Origin: Alphaproteobacteria bacterium
Lineage (GTDB): Bacteria; Pseudomonadota; Alphaproteobacteria; Micropepsales; Micropepsaceae
Assembly (NCBI GenBank): GCA_023259375.1
Contig: JAHFQC010000054.1
Coordinates: forward strand, 1-35,682
Length of the DNA stretch: 35,682 nucleotides
Direction: 5' to 3'
The notes beneath the pieces are model-generated. The model searched no databases and was not told where the DNA came from. It worked only from the letters and a program-made list of their open reading frames with translations. Below, in pieces: positions 1 through 8,653 of this stretch (the first letter of the stretch is position 1; each line of letters starts with the position of its first letter). Made by a program: the position numbers and the translations under genes.

Positions 1-2
1 AC

Positions 3-98
3 GACCGCTATCAGTCGCGAGTGGCCTGGGTGCCGGTGTCAGTCGTGCTGTTGACAGCCCGCTCCAGCGTCGAACGGGCCCTGCGCAGCCCGGTTTAG
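3..98 (+). other. possible 3' tail of an upstream gene, unassigned
   Basis: One plus-strand frame is open from the window edge to a TAG at 96-98 (31 codons). The encoded tail is basic and hydrophobic and matches no family I recognise. In many alphaproteobacteria an rsmB-type methyltransferase gene precedes the rpe/heparinase genes, but this tail does not look like an RsmB C-terminus. The rest of the stretch up to 236 shows no gene. The tail may be non-coding. Confidence 0.15.
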
Positions 99-236
99 GC
101 CGTAGGGTTCTCCTCGCGTGGGGCGCCTCGGTGGGGCGGTTTGAGGCCGTCCGCCACGATTGTCCTGTTGACGATCCGCCAAATAGGCGAACGCGGCTTG
201 CGACAGCCCGTCGAATCCGGCACTTAATGCGGGATT

Positions 237-893
237 ATGGCTAACGTTCGCATTTCCCCGTCCATTCTGTCCGCCGACTTTGCCCGTCTGGGAGCCGAGA
301 TCGAGGCTTTGGACCAAGCCGGCGCCGATCTGATCCATGTCGACGTCATGGACGGCCATTTTGTGCCCAATATCACCATCGGACCGCCGATCGTGAAGGC
401 GCTCAGGCCGCACACGAAAAAGCCGTTCGACGTCCATCTGATGATTTCGCCGGTCGATCCGTTCCTCGATGCCTTCGCCGAGGCCGGGGCCGACGGCATC
501 ACCGTCCATCCCGAGGCCGGCCCGCATATCCACCGGACGTTGCAGCACATCCGCGACCTCAAGAAGAAGCCGGGCATCGTGCTCAATCCGGGTACGCCGA
601 TCGACCATATCGACCCGGTGCTCGATCTGGTGGACCTGGTGCTGATCATGACCGTCAATCCGGGGTTCGGCGGTCAGAGTTTCATCACCAGCCAGCTCAA
701 GAAGATTGAAGCGGCGGCGGAACGCATCGCCAAGACCGGACGGGTCATCGCGCTCGAAGTCGACGGCGGCATCAATGAGACGACGGTGAAGCAGGTGATT
801 TCTGCCGGCGCCGATACGATCGTCGCGGGAACGGCCGTGTTCCGTGGCGGTCCAGCGCGCTACGCGTCCAATATCGCGGCTTTGCGAGGGTAG
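237..893 (+). CDS. rpe: ribulose-phosphate 3-epimerase
   Basis: This enzyme interconverts D-ribulose 5-phosphate and D-xylulose 5-phosphate in the cytosol, in the pentose phosphate (and Calvin) pathways. The 218-residue product has the usual length of the family and reads as a complete TIM barrel. The N-terminus carries the family signature ISPSILSADF. Metal and catalytic positions are visible: H34 and D36 in HVDVMDGHFVPN, H68 in DVHLMI, and the aspartate of the VDGGIN motif near residue 178. The phosphate-binding segment NPGFGGQ is present. The ATG at 237 follows a weak purine-rich site (GCGGGA). The gene ends five bases before the GTG of the heparinase-like gene, so the two are probably cotranscribed. 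Identification is firm. Confidence 0.96.
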   Translation: MANVRISPSILSADFARLGAEIEALDQAGADLIHVDVMDGHFVPNITIGPPIVKALRPHTKKPFDVHLMISPVDPFLDAFAEAGADGITVHPEAGPHIHRTLQHIRDLKKKPGIVLNPGTPIDHIDPVLDLVDLVLIMTVNPGFGGQSFITSQLKKIEAAAERIAKTGRVIALEVDGGINETTVKQVISAGADTIVAGTAVFRGGPARYASNIAALRG

Positions 894-897
894 AGGT

Positions 898-2607
898 GTG
901 GCAGCGCGCCCCAACCGACCGACGCTCGACCTTCTGCCGGAGGCACTGAAGGTCGCGCTGTGGCGCGTCACCAGCCGTGGCCGCCGCTGGGGCCGCAGCA
1001 CGTGGCTCTATCGCCGGTTCCTCACCGGGCCGCTGCCCGATCACGTCGTCTATTGTCCGGTCGACACCTTGCCGCGAAGTCTCGACGACGCGGAGGCGCT
1101 GCTGCGCGGCAAATTCCGTTTCCATGGTGAAGCCGTGGACGCGGGCGACCGTTCGATTTTCGACAAGGCGGCGCCGTCGGATGGCTGGCTGCAGGCGCTG
1201 CACAGCTTCGCGTGGCTGCCGCATCTGTCGGCGGCGAACGGCGAGGCGGCGCGCACGCTGGCGACCAATCTCGTCACGCAATGGCTGAAGCGCTACGGCA
1301 AATATAGCGAGCCGGCGTGGCTGCCGCACATCATCGCCCGCCGCCTGGTGGCGATGTTCGCGCACGGCCGCTTCATCCTCACCAATTGCGATATGCTGTG
1401 GCGCTCCAAGGTCTACGTCTCGCTGCGCGAGCAGTCGCGCATGCTGGCGCGCAGCGTCGCTGAAGCGCCCGAAGGTTTGCCGCGGATCGAAGCAGCCGCC
1501 GGGCTGGCGCTGTCGGGCATGTGTCTCGACGACAGTCCGCGGCGGATGGAGCAGGGGCTTGCCCGCCTCGAAGACGAGCTGACGCGTCAGATTTTGCCCG
1601 ACGGCGGCCATCTCAGCCGTTCGCCGGAAGTCTTGGTGCAGATCTACCGCTATGTCGTGATGGTGATGGAAGTGCTGGCCGCGACCGGCCTGCCGGTGCC
1701 GCACGGCATCCGCACCGCGCACGACCGCATGGCGCCGATGCTGCGCTTCTTCCGCCACGGCGACGGCGCGCTGGCGCTGTTCAACGGCGGCGGTGAATCC
1801 AGCGCCCGCATGGTGCATGCGCTGTTGCAGCGCGACGACGTCAAAGGCCATCCGTTCGGCTATGCCCGCCACTCGGGCTATCACCGCCTGCATACCAGCC
1901 GCACCCTGGTGCTGTTCGATTGCGGTGCTCCGCCGCCGGGCGCCTTCTCGACCAATGCCCATGCCGGCTGTCTGTCGTTCGAGATGAGCGCGGGCGTCCA
2001 TCGCATCATCGTCAATTGCGGCACAGCTTCGCTCGCCGGCCACCGCCAGTGGCGGGACGCTTTGCGCGCCACCGCGGCGCATTCGACCGTGACGCTGGCC
2101 GACACGTCGAGCGCCGTGATCGTGCGCGAAGGATGGATCCGCAGGCTGTTGGGGCCGCGTGTCGTGCATGGGCCGGAAGGCATCGAGACGCGGCGGATCG
2201 AGACCGAGAAGGGCAACACCGTGGTGGCGAGCCACGACGGCTATGTCGCGACCTTCGGCGTCCGCCACGAACGCGAGCTGACGCTGTCGCCGCATGGCCT
2301 TGCGCTCACCGGCACCGACCGCCTGATGCCGCGCCAAGACCGGAAAACGGCGCTGCCGTTCGCACTGCGCTTCCACATCCATCCCGACGTGCGGCTCAGC
2401 CGCGCCGAGAGTGGCTACATCCTGTTCAAGCTGCCGAACGGCGAAGGCTGGCGCTTCCGCGCCACGGCTCCGGTCGATGTCGAGGAAAGCGTTTATGTCG
2501 GCGGCGACGCCATCCGCCGTACCGAGCAGCTCGTCATCACCGCGCAGGTAAAAAACGAGCCGGTCGAAATCGGCTGGATCATCGAGCAGATCGGCGCGGC
2601 AACATAG
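898..2607 (+). CDS. heparinase II/III family protein
   Basis: The 569-residue product belongs to the heparinase II/III-like family. The first ~290 residues are an alpha-helical toroid-like region rich in R and W. The C-terminal part (~300-560) matches the beta-sandwich heparinase II/III domain, with segments such as GYHRL and NCGTA. Characterised relatives are polysaccharide lyases acting on uronic-acid polymers, but this broad alphaproteobacterial subfamily, commonly found near rpe and purH, has no proven substrate that I know of. I see no clear signal peptide. The reading frame is open further upstream into rpe, but a GTG at 898 just after the rpe stop, with GAGGG ahead of it, is the natural start. 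Both the close spacing to rpe and the strand support an operon. A cell-envelope glycan role is inference. Confidence 0.85.
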   Translation: MAARPNRPTLDLLPEALKVALWRVTSRGRRWGRSTWLYRRFLTGPLPDHVVYCPVDTLPRSLDDAEALLRGKFRFHGEAVDAGDRSIFDKAAPSDGWLQALHSFAWLPHLSAANGEAARTLATNLVTQWLKRYGKYSEPAWLPHIIARRLVAMFAHGRFILTNCDMLWRSKVYVSLREQSRMLARSVAEAPEGLPRIEAAAGLALSGMCLDDSPRRMEQGLARLEDELTRQILPDGGHLSRSPEVLVQIYRYVVMVMEVLAATGLPVPHGIRTAHDRMAPMLRFFRHGDGALALFNGGGESSARMVHALLQRDDVKGHPFGYARHSGYHRLHTSRTLVLFDCGAPPPGAFSTNAHAGCLSFEMSAGVHRIIVNCGTASLAGHRQWRDALRATAAHSTVTLADTSSAVIVREGWIRRLLGPRVVHGPEGIETRRIETEKGNTVVASHDGYVATFGVRHERELTLSPHGLALTGTDRLMPRQDRKTALPFALRFHIHPDVRLSRAESGYILFKLPNGEGWRFRATAPVDVEESVYVGGDAIRRTEQLVITAQVKNEPVEIGWIIEQIGAAT

Positions 2608-2624
2608 AAGGCCGGGGCATCGCG

Positions 2625-2630
2625 AGGAGG
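2625..2630 (+). promoter_or_regulatory. ribosome binding site deciding the KAP NTPase start
   Basis: A perfect AGGAGG lies 6 nt before a GTG at 2637 and 12 nt before an in-frame ATG at 2643. The spacing favours the GTG, although the ATG cannot be excluded. The frame is open far upstream inside the heparinase gene, so this site is the main evidence for where the protein begins. Confidence 0.6.
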
Positions 2631-2636
2631 TTGGGC

Positions 2637-5600
2637 GTGGCAATGAGTGAAAAAGCTCTGAGTTACGATCAGGCAGTCCTCAATGCCTATATCGGAGCCA
2701 ACCCAACTCAAGCCGAGTTGGTCGATGTCATCCAGCAAAGCGGAAATTACGCACTCGTCGATAAACGGGCCGAAGAGATCGTCGTCGATCAGCGGGCGTT
2801 TGTTCTTGGTTTGCTGGCATCCGGACAACACGCAACTTCCGGGATTGCTGCGTGGTTTTTCCGTCGGCTTGCTGAAATATTGGGTGGCCGGTTTGTAGTC
2901 GACCAAGTTCTCCGGGCGGGCACCAGCAATGCACGTAATGCATTTTCAGATCCTTCTTTCGAGATTTCGAACAAACCCGCCGACAAGCGTGTCGTGCCAT
3001 CGCGCTCCATGGTTGGTCTGCTCGAGGATGCGGTGATTTTCGTCCGCCGCACGGAATCCAAGCCGATATTTGATTTGGCGCATCTGGTGGCAGCGTTTCT
3101 TCGCCAGCGAACGGCTCCTACAGCTGCTTTTCGGGATTTCGGGGACGGGTTCGCGGCAGTCCAGAAAAACTGGCTCCAGTTGCGCGTGGAATTCTATTCT
3201 CAACTTGGCCCGGCGCTTTCTCCCGGCCAAAGTGCTGTGTGGGCCGGCTTTCTGAGGCTTCAGACCGGGAACGTTGTGAGCAATGAGCAAAGACCGCTCT
3301 CAAATGAGGGACCGGATCCAGCAACGACATCGCTGGATTCCGAAAAGCAGGATGAACCTGCAGCAAATCCGCCGAGTGAGACGGATCAATCCAGCAAAGA
3401 ACCTACGCCAACCCAGAGGGATACTCGTCCCGTCCGTCAAGATTTCATCCCCGGCTTCTCCACTGACCGGCCCGGCATCGATGTCGGCGACAGTCTTGGT
3501 GTAGATCCTGATGTGCAGGCGTTTGCGCGCCTGATCTGTCTAAAGGATGCGAGGCCGCCGCTGTCGATCGGGTTGTTCGGCGGCTGGGGGGCCGGCAAGT
3601 CGACCTTCATGGAGCGGCTGGAAAAGGCCATCGACGTGATCACGCACGCAGAAGCACTTCGGCGGGAGAACGTCAAAGCGGGACGCGCTCAGCTGCAGCC
3701 GCCGGGGGCGCCGGAGTTCCTCGCTCGGGTCGCCCATATTCGTTTTAACGCGTGGCAGTATTCTGACGCCAATCTTTGGGCCAGCCTGACGACGGAGTTC
3801 TTCGACCAATTGCGCGCGGGTGGTCACGACCGGCAGGGCAATGTGGTGCACGAACGCCTCGTGCAGCGGGTTAAAACCCACGTACGTGCGCTGCCCGACG
3901 ACGCGGTGGAGGCGCAACAGGCTCTTACCGACAGTCAGCGGGCGCTGAAGGAGGCTCGGGCGGAGCGCGACTTGGCCTTGTCGAAGGTGCTGGACGCGCA
4001 AAATGGTGTGCTCACCAAGGCTGCCGTCCGAAAGATCGCCGAAGTCTATGACGCCAACAAGCGCGGGCTGTCCCGGTTGGGCTTTGCCGTGCCGTCGGGA
4101 GATGCCGAATGGGCCGTTGAGCGTTTTACGGAACTGGCTAAGGAGGTTCGGGAGTGGCCAGGCCAAGTGAATGCCGTTCTGAAGGCTGCCTGGCACTACA
4201 AGTGGAAGTGGCCGGTGCTTGGCGCTGCAGTCGTGCTCGCCGCGTCGGTTGGTATCGTCATTTGGAATCCGGGACTGCTGCCAAGGATCGTTGGTAGCTT
4301 AGCGGCATTCATCAGTTTCGCAGGCATCGTTGTCGAGCGCTTGCGCGAGCCGTTCCGCATTGTAAGGAAAATTGCACGCGATACCGCAGCGCTTGGCGGC
4401 GACCTGCAAGCCGTTAAGGACGACGCGGAAAAGCAGCTGCTCGCCAAACAAGTGCTCGTGCAGGATAAGCGCGCGGAAGTGGAACGGCGAAAGGAAAAAG
4501 CAGACGAAGTCGGCAAAACGCTGGCGGCATATTCCGGCGCGCATGGGCAGATGCAGCCACGATTGCTGCATTTCCTTCTCAACGACGATCCCGAAACCAA
4601 GGAAATTGAAGGCCAGATTGGCCTCATCAGCCGCGCCCGCCGCCTGTTTCAGGCTGTCGATGAAGTCGCGGCCAAGGAACGCGAGAAAGACAACCCCGAC
4701 GAGGACGTGCCCGAGCGCATCGTGCTCTACATCGACGATCTCGATCGCTGCAGTCACGATCAGGTCTACGCGGTGTTGCAGGCGGTCCATTTGTTGCTGG
4801 CGTTCGAATTGTTCGTGGTGGTGGTAGGCGTCGATGTCGCCTGGGTCGAAGAGGCGATCACGCGCCAGCTTCGCGATGGCCCGCAGACCCAAGGTGATGA
4901 CGAAGGCAAGCGTCGCAAGCGCGCCATCGATTATCTGCAGAAGATTTTCCAGATTCCATTCTGGCTGAAGCCACTATCGACCGACGGCAATGACGGTGGG
5001 AGCTATGGACGATTCATCGCTACTCTGGCAGGTTCGGATGCCAAGATAGTTTCGCCGGATACCGAACGGCGCGAACCTACATCGGAGGAACCCGCCAACA
5101 CGGAGATTCAGGTTCACCTGGAGCAACCGCAAGAGGGCGAAAGTGCGCCGTCGAGTTTCGTAGTTGTGCCGGATGAACCTGTGGAACCGGAGCGTCTGCT
5201 CGAGACCGTACGGCTCGATCCGCGTGAGGTCGAGTTCCTGAAATGCCCGGCAATCGGCGCTATCGCAGCGCACGATCCGCGCGGCGTCAAGCGGATGATC
5301 AATACGTACCGTCTAGCGCGGGCCCGGATGAGCCGCGAGGAGCTCGACAAGTTGCTGGATGCCGACGATCCAACATTTCCCATTCTGGCGTTGTTTGCGG
5401 CTATAGAAACGGGACAACCCATCGAAGAGATAGCGGATGTAATCGATCGTGATCTGCGAATCGAGAAGTTTGGCGCAATGGACTTTGGCGAGTTTCTCAA
5501 AGCGCGTGTGGTTGAACAAGACAAAGAGTGGCGGAATGCAATTGAGAAAAAGGCCACTCACGAGAAAGTAACGGAAGCATCTGCCCTATACGGACGCTGG

Positions 5601-5723
5601 GTCGCGGTGGCGGAGGGGCTGGCGAAGGCGCAAATTGTGCGGAAGACCCATCAGATATTTGTCGCCGATTGCCGTCCGATTGCCCGCCTGGTGCGTCGCT
5701 ATTCCTTCAGTCGGAAGCAGTGA
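2637..5723 (+). CDS. KAP family P-loop NTPase with membrane insertion
   Basis: The ~1028-residue product has the hallmarks of the KAP NTPases (Kidins220/ARMS and PifA class). Walker A GGWGAGKS lies at ~315-322 (K321). Walker B with the family signature YIDDLDRC lies at ~698-705. About 380 residues separate them, containing predicted coiled coils (~420-460, ~595-635) and two membrane helices (~523-543, ~548-566), which is typical of KAP insertions. Downstream segments YLQKIFQIPFWL and RGVKRMINTYRLAR also fit the family. The N-terminal ~300 residues are a separate region, part of which (HLVAAFL, ~160) resembles a Clp-N-type repeat; a low-complexity linker rich in P, S and E follows. The gene starts 29 nt after the heparinase stop and ends 3 nt before the convergent nnrS stop. 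By eye its 5' third is AT-richer than its neighbours, hinting at transfer. The best known bacterial relative, PifA of the F plasmid, excludes phage T7. A defence role here is inference. Confidence 0.85.
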   Translation: MAMSEKALSYDQAVLNAYIGANPTQAELVDVIQQSGNYALVDKRAEEIVVDQRAFVLGLLASGQHATSGIAAWFFRRLAEILGGRFVVDQVLRAGTSNARNAFSDPSFEISNKPADKRVVPSRSMVGLLEDAVIFVRRTESKPIFDLAHLVAAFLRQRTAPTAAFRDFGDGFAAVQKNWLQLRVEFYSQLGPALSPGQSAVWAGFLRLQTGNVVSNEQRPLSNEGPDPATTSLDSEKQDEPAANPPSETDQSSKEPTPTQRDTRPVRQDFIPGFSTDRPGIDVGDSLGVDPDVQAFARLICLKDARPPLSIGLFGGWGAGKSTFMERLEKAIDVITHAEALRRENVKAGRAQLQPPGAPEFLARVAHIRFNAWQYSDANLWASLTTEFFDQLRAGGHDRQGNVVHERLVQRVKTHVRALPDDAVEAQQALTDSQRALKEARAERDLALSKVLDAQNGVLTKAAVRKIAEVYDANKRGLSRLGFAVPSGDAEWAVERFTELAKEVREWPGQVNAVLKAAWHYKWKWPVLGAAVVLAASVGIVIWNPGLLPRIVGSLAAFISFAGIVVERLREPFRIVRKIARDTAALGGDLQAVKDDAEKQLLAKQVLVQDKRAEVERRKEKADEVGKTLAAYSGAHGQMQPRLLHFLLNDDPETKEIEGQIGLISRARRLFQAVDEVAAKEREKDNPDEDVPERIVLYIDDLDRCSHDQVYAVLQAVHLLLAFELFVVVVGVDVAWVEEAITRQLRDGPQTQGDDEGKRRKRAIDYLQKIFQIPFWLKPLSTDGNDGGSYGRFIATLAGSDAKIVSPDTERREPTSEEPANTEIQVHLEQPQEGESAPSSFVVVPDEPVEPERLLETVRLDPREVEFLKCPAIGAIAAHDPRGVKRMINTYRLARARMSREELDKLLDADDPTFPILALFAAIETGQPIEEIADVIDRDLRIEKFGAMDFGEFLKARVVEQDKEWRNAIEKKATHEKVTEASALYGRWVAVAEGLAKAQIVRKTHQIFVADCRPIARLVRRYSFSRKQ

Positions 5724-5726
5724 CGC

Positions 5727-6929
5727 CTAAATCGGCTTCACATCGCCGCTCGCCCGCGGGCGTGACAGGACGCGGCCGTAAGCAATCGCGAAGATGAGGA
5801 ACGCCACGCTCCACAGGCATCCGGCGATGTGGAGCAGGGCGATCATCGCCGTGCCGCCGAACACCGATACGAGCCGCAGCAGCGCCGCCAGCGACACCAG
5901 CACGAAGATCGTCACCGTCCAGCGTCCGGCGGTCAGCGGGCGGCCGGTGTGGCCGAGGCTGGCGCGGGTCATCACCGCCAGCGTCATGGTGCCGATCGCG
6001 CCCACCGTCAGGGCGTGCAGCGCTGTCGTCGTCGGCATGAACTCGAACACAGTGTCGAGGCCGAGCAGGAGCAATCCGACTGCCAGCCAGCCGTAGCCGA
6101 CATGCAGGATCACCAGCAGCGGTTCTCGCGTGGTTGCCACGCCGCGCCAGCGCGACAAGCGCCATCCGGCCGCTGCGCCGCCTATGATCAAGCCCCAGCC
6201 GGTGACCGCCGCATCGGGCAGGATCGCCCATAGCACGACGCTCGCCGCGGTAATCGCCAGCGCCACCGTATCAAGCCGCTCGGCCGGGGCGGGCACCGGA
6301 ATTTCGGGGCGGAATTTCACCAGCCAATTGCGCGTGAAACTGGGAACGATACGGCCGCCGACGAGGGCAATCAGCGCCAGCAGGGTAGCGATGCCGATAC
6401 GGTTTCCCGCCAGCGCGGTTTCGCTTACGCCCAGGGTTTCGAGATGGACCAGCAGATTGCCGATCACGAGCACGCTGAGTGCCACCAGCATCGGCAGATT
6501 GCGCCAGTTCTTGCCGGCGATGATTTCGCGCGCCACCACCGTCAGGAATGAGACCGGGAACGCCAGATCGATCACCGTCGCGGCCGGTTCGCCGATCACG
6601 CCGGAGATCATCACCGCGACGCGTCCCGCCAGCCAGAGCAGCACCAGAATGCCCAGCGGCCAGCCCTGCAGCGGCATGCCGCCGGTCCAGTTGGGAATGG
6701 CGGTGAGAAGAAAGCCGGCCACCACGGCGGCGCCGTAGCCGTACACGAGTTCGTGCGGATGCCAGATGATGGCCGGCATGGCGGTCGGCGGCATCAGGCC
6801 ACTGGTATAGGCCACCAGCCACACCGGAACGGCGATGGCGGCCCAAATCGCAGCAGCGAAGAAGAACGGCCGGAACCCGGCGGAGAACAGGATCGGACCG
6901 GAGGTGGGTTTGTAACGCGGAATCGCCAT
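5727..6929 (-). CDS. nnrS: NnrS family heme-copper membrane protein
   Basis: NnrS proteins are polytopic inner-membrane proteins with heme and copper, linked to nitric oxide tolerance and denitrification. The 400-residue product has the family length and about twelve hydrophobic helices. The N-terminal motif SAGFRPFF, the segment WHPHELVYGYG with conserved histidines, and FLLTAIPNWTG are family signatures. The frame stays open upstream, but the ATG at 6929 has GAGAG eight bases before it; another ATG at 6935 is possible. No nitric oxide or nitrate reductase gene is present in the window, and I see no FNR/NnrR-type box (TTGAT-N4-ATCAA) in the intergenic region. The gene is convergent with the KAP gene and divergent from creD. 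Family assignment is firm, while function in this organism is inferred. Confidence 0.9.
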   Translation of the reverse strand: MAIPRYKPTSGPILFSAGFRPFFFAAAIWAAIAVPVWLVAYTSGLMPPTAMPAIIWHPHELVYGYGAAVVAGFLLTAIPNWTGGMPLQGWPLGILVLLWLAGRVAVMISGVIGEPAATVIDLAFPVSFLTVVAREIIAGKNWRNLPMLVALSVLVIGNLLVHLETLGVSETALAGNRIGIATLLALIALVGGRIVPSFTRNWLVKFRPEIPVPAPAERLDTVALAITAASVVLWAILPDAAVTGWGLIIGGAAAGWRLSRWRGVATTREPLLVILHVGYGWLAVGLLLLGLDTVFEFMPTTTALHALTVGAIGTMTLAVMTRASLGHTGRPLTAGRWTVTIFVLVSLAALLRLVSVFGGTAMIALLHIAGCLWSVAFLIFAIAYGRVLSRPRASGDVKPI

Positions 6930-7070
6930 AGGCATCGCTCTCGTAGGCGGGCAGGACTGAGTCCAAAGAAGTAAAACAGATACCACAATAAAACAACCGG
7001 CTAGCGGGGATGGCGCGGGCATTCCTGGGGCGGCGCGCGAACCGGCTTGCGGCGGCCCGCCCAAGGTGTA

Positions 7071-7089
7071 TACTTTGTGATACAAAGTA
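7071..7089. promoter_or_regulatory. 19-bp palindromic operator candidate
   Basis: TACTTTGTGATACAAAGTA consists of perfect 7-bp arms (TACTTTG/CAAAGTA) around a 5-nt centre. It lies 45 nt before the creD ATG and about 140 nt before the nnrS start, in the divergent intergenic region. The form suits a dimeric winged-helix repressor. It is not the TTCAC-type direct repeat bound by CreB in E. coli. Regulator unknown. Confidence 0.5.
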
Positions 7090-7134
7090 ATTGGTATTGC
7101 ATAGTCCTGTTTATGCCAAATGCGGAGGGAAGCG

Positions 7135-8514
7135 ATGGCGATTGGTGACGGACTCAACATACCGGGTACGCGCGGGCGGTCGCCCGGATTGAAGATATTG
7201 GTGATCGTTGGGTTGACGCTGTTGATGGCGGTGCCGCTGTTTCTGATCCAGATGGCACTGGTGGACCGCCAGAAGACGGCGGAAGGCGCGGCGACCGACA
7301 TCGCGCAAGGCTATGGCGGACCGCAGACCGTCGCGGGTCCGGTGCTGCTGGTGCCGTACCGGGTGAAGCACGTCGAATTCGTCGACGGCAAAACGGTCGA
7401 GACGGCACAGGACTTCACCGGCGCGCTGCTGCCCGACGATCTGAAGATGGCGGTCAAGGCGGACACTGAAACGCGCTATCGCGGCATTTTCCCGGTGCCG
7501 GTCTATCGTGCCGCGGTCGACATGGCGGCGCGTTTCGACAAGGCCGCGATCATCGCTGCGTTCCCGCAAGGCGCCGAGATCGATTGGAAAAACGTCACCG
7601 TGACGGTGCTGGTGACCGATGCGCGCGGGCTGGCGGACAATGTCACGCTGGTCGTCAACGGCCGCGCCGTGCCGTTCGAGCCGGGGGCAGGAATTTCGAT
7701 GCCCGCCACGACGTACAACGGCAACCCGTCACCGCTTTCCGGCATGCAGGCGCGGCTCGACCTGACCGAGGCGACCGATCTCAAACTGGCGACCAAGTTC
7801 GTGCTGCGGGGCACGCGGGAATTCTCGCTGGCGCCGCTCGGCCGCCGTACAGTGGCGAACGTCCAGTCGGCCTGGTCGTCGCCCAGCTTCTTCGGCGCCT
7901 TCCTGCCGAGCGAGCGCCGTGTTGGCAAGAACGGGTTCACTGCGTCGTGGACGGTGCCGTATCTGGCGCGCGGTTTCGGCCAGTCGTTTGCCAAATCCGA
8001 GGACGCGACCGCCGCGATCATGCCTCAGGCGTTCGGTGCGCGCTTCTATCAGCCGGTCGATCATTACCAGCTGGTCCAGCGGGCGCTGAAATACGCCATT
8101 CTGTTCGTGACCCTCGGTTTCCTGACCTTCTTCGTCGCCGAAACCGTGTCGCGGCGGCGTATCCATGTGGTGCAATACGCCATGGTCGGCGCGGCGCAGG
8201 TGCTGTTCTATCTGCTGCTGTTGTCGATCGCCGAGCATATGGGTTTCGCGATCAGTTATGTCATCGCGGCCGGTGCGACGGTGCTGTTGACCGGGCTCTA
8301 TGCGGTCAGTGCCTTACAAAGCTGGTGGCGTGCCTTGATCACAACGATCGTACTGGGTGCGCTCTATGTGATGCTCTACCTGATCCTCAATTCCGAGGAT
8401 AACGCGCTCTTGACCGGCTCGTGCGTGCTGTTCGCGGCCCTGGCGGGCACGATGTATTTCACCCGCAAGATCGACTGGTATCATGTCGCCGACACCGGCG
8501 GCGGCAACGCCTGA
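7135..8514 (+). CDS. creD: cell envelope integrity protein CreD family
   Basis: CreD is an inner-membrane protein of unknown biochemical activity. In E. coli it belongs to the CreBC regulon and affects colicin E2 tolerance and envelope integrity; in other bacteria it is linked to beta-lactam response. The 459-residue product shows the family layout: one N-terminal membrane helix (~19-41), a large periplasmic domain (~45-315) with the motif GGPQTVAGPVLLVPY, and four to five C-terminal helices (~320-445). An ATG at 7120 is in frame, but the ATG at 7135 with GGAGGG five bases ahead is the likely start. No creBC two-component pair is adjacent. The palindrome at 7071-7089 is the only visible candidate control site. 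Confidence 0.9.
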   Translation: MAIGDGLNIPGTRGRSPGLKILVIVGLTLLMAVPLFLIQMALVDRQKTAEGAATDIAQGYGGPQTVAGPVLLVPYRVKHVEFVDGKTVETAQDFTGALLPDDLKMAVKADTETRYRGIFPVPVYRAAVDMAARFDKAAIIAAFPQGAEIDWKNVTVTVLVTDARGLADNVTLVVNGRAVPFEPGAGISMPATTYNGNPSPLSGMQARLDLTEATDLKLATKFVLRGTREFSLAPLGRRTVANVQSAWSSPSFFGAFLPSERRVGKNGFTASWTVPYLARGFGQSFAKSEDATAAIMPQAFGARFYQPVDHYQLVQRALKYAILFVTLGFLTFFVAETVSRRRIHVVQYAMVGAAQVLFYLLLLSIAEHMGFAISYVIAAGATVLLTGLYAVSALQSWWRALITTIVLGALYVMLYLILNSEDNALLTGSCVLFAALAGTMYFTRKIDWYHVADTGGGNA

Positions 8515-8522
8515 CAAAACGG

Positions 8523-8547
8523 GGAGGGGGAGCAACGCTCCTCCTCC
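8523..8547 (+). terminator. hairpin downstream of creD
   Basis: An 11-bp stem with one imperfect position (GGAGGGGGAGC paired with GCTCCTCCTCC) and an AAC loop begins 8 nt after the creD stop. The following TTGATTTGTG is only a weak T-rich tract, so termination is likely but may be inefficient. Confidence 0.6.
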
Positions 8548-8653
8548 TTGATTTGTGATGATTTGAAATCGCTATCCTGCGCAGTTCCGATGCCATTCCC
8601 GATGTGGTCCGAGCATGCTAAGTCAGCCTCAGATAGCGAATTGGTGGGGGCTC

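Noticed and set aside
39..1001. Long open frames on the minus strand across rpe and the heparinase gene (also 772-2643 minus).
   Set aside because: They are antisense shadows of GC-rich genes: arginine- and histidine-rich, no family motif, and fully explained by the plus-strand genes.
2701..2724. 7-bp stem CCAACTC/GAGTTGG early in the KAP gene, which might have been a leader hairpin.
   Set aside because: It lies within the coding sequence, downstream of both candidate starts, and such stems occur by chance.
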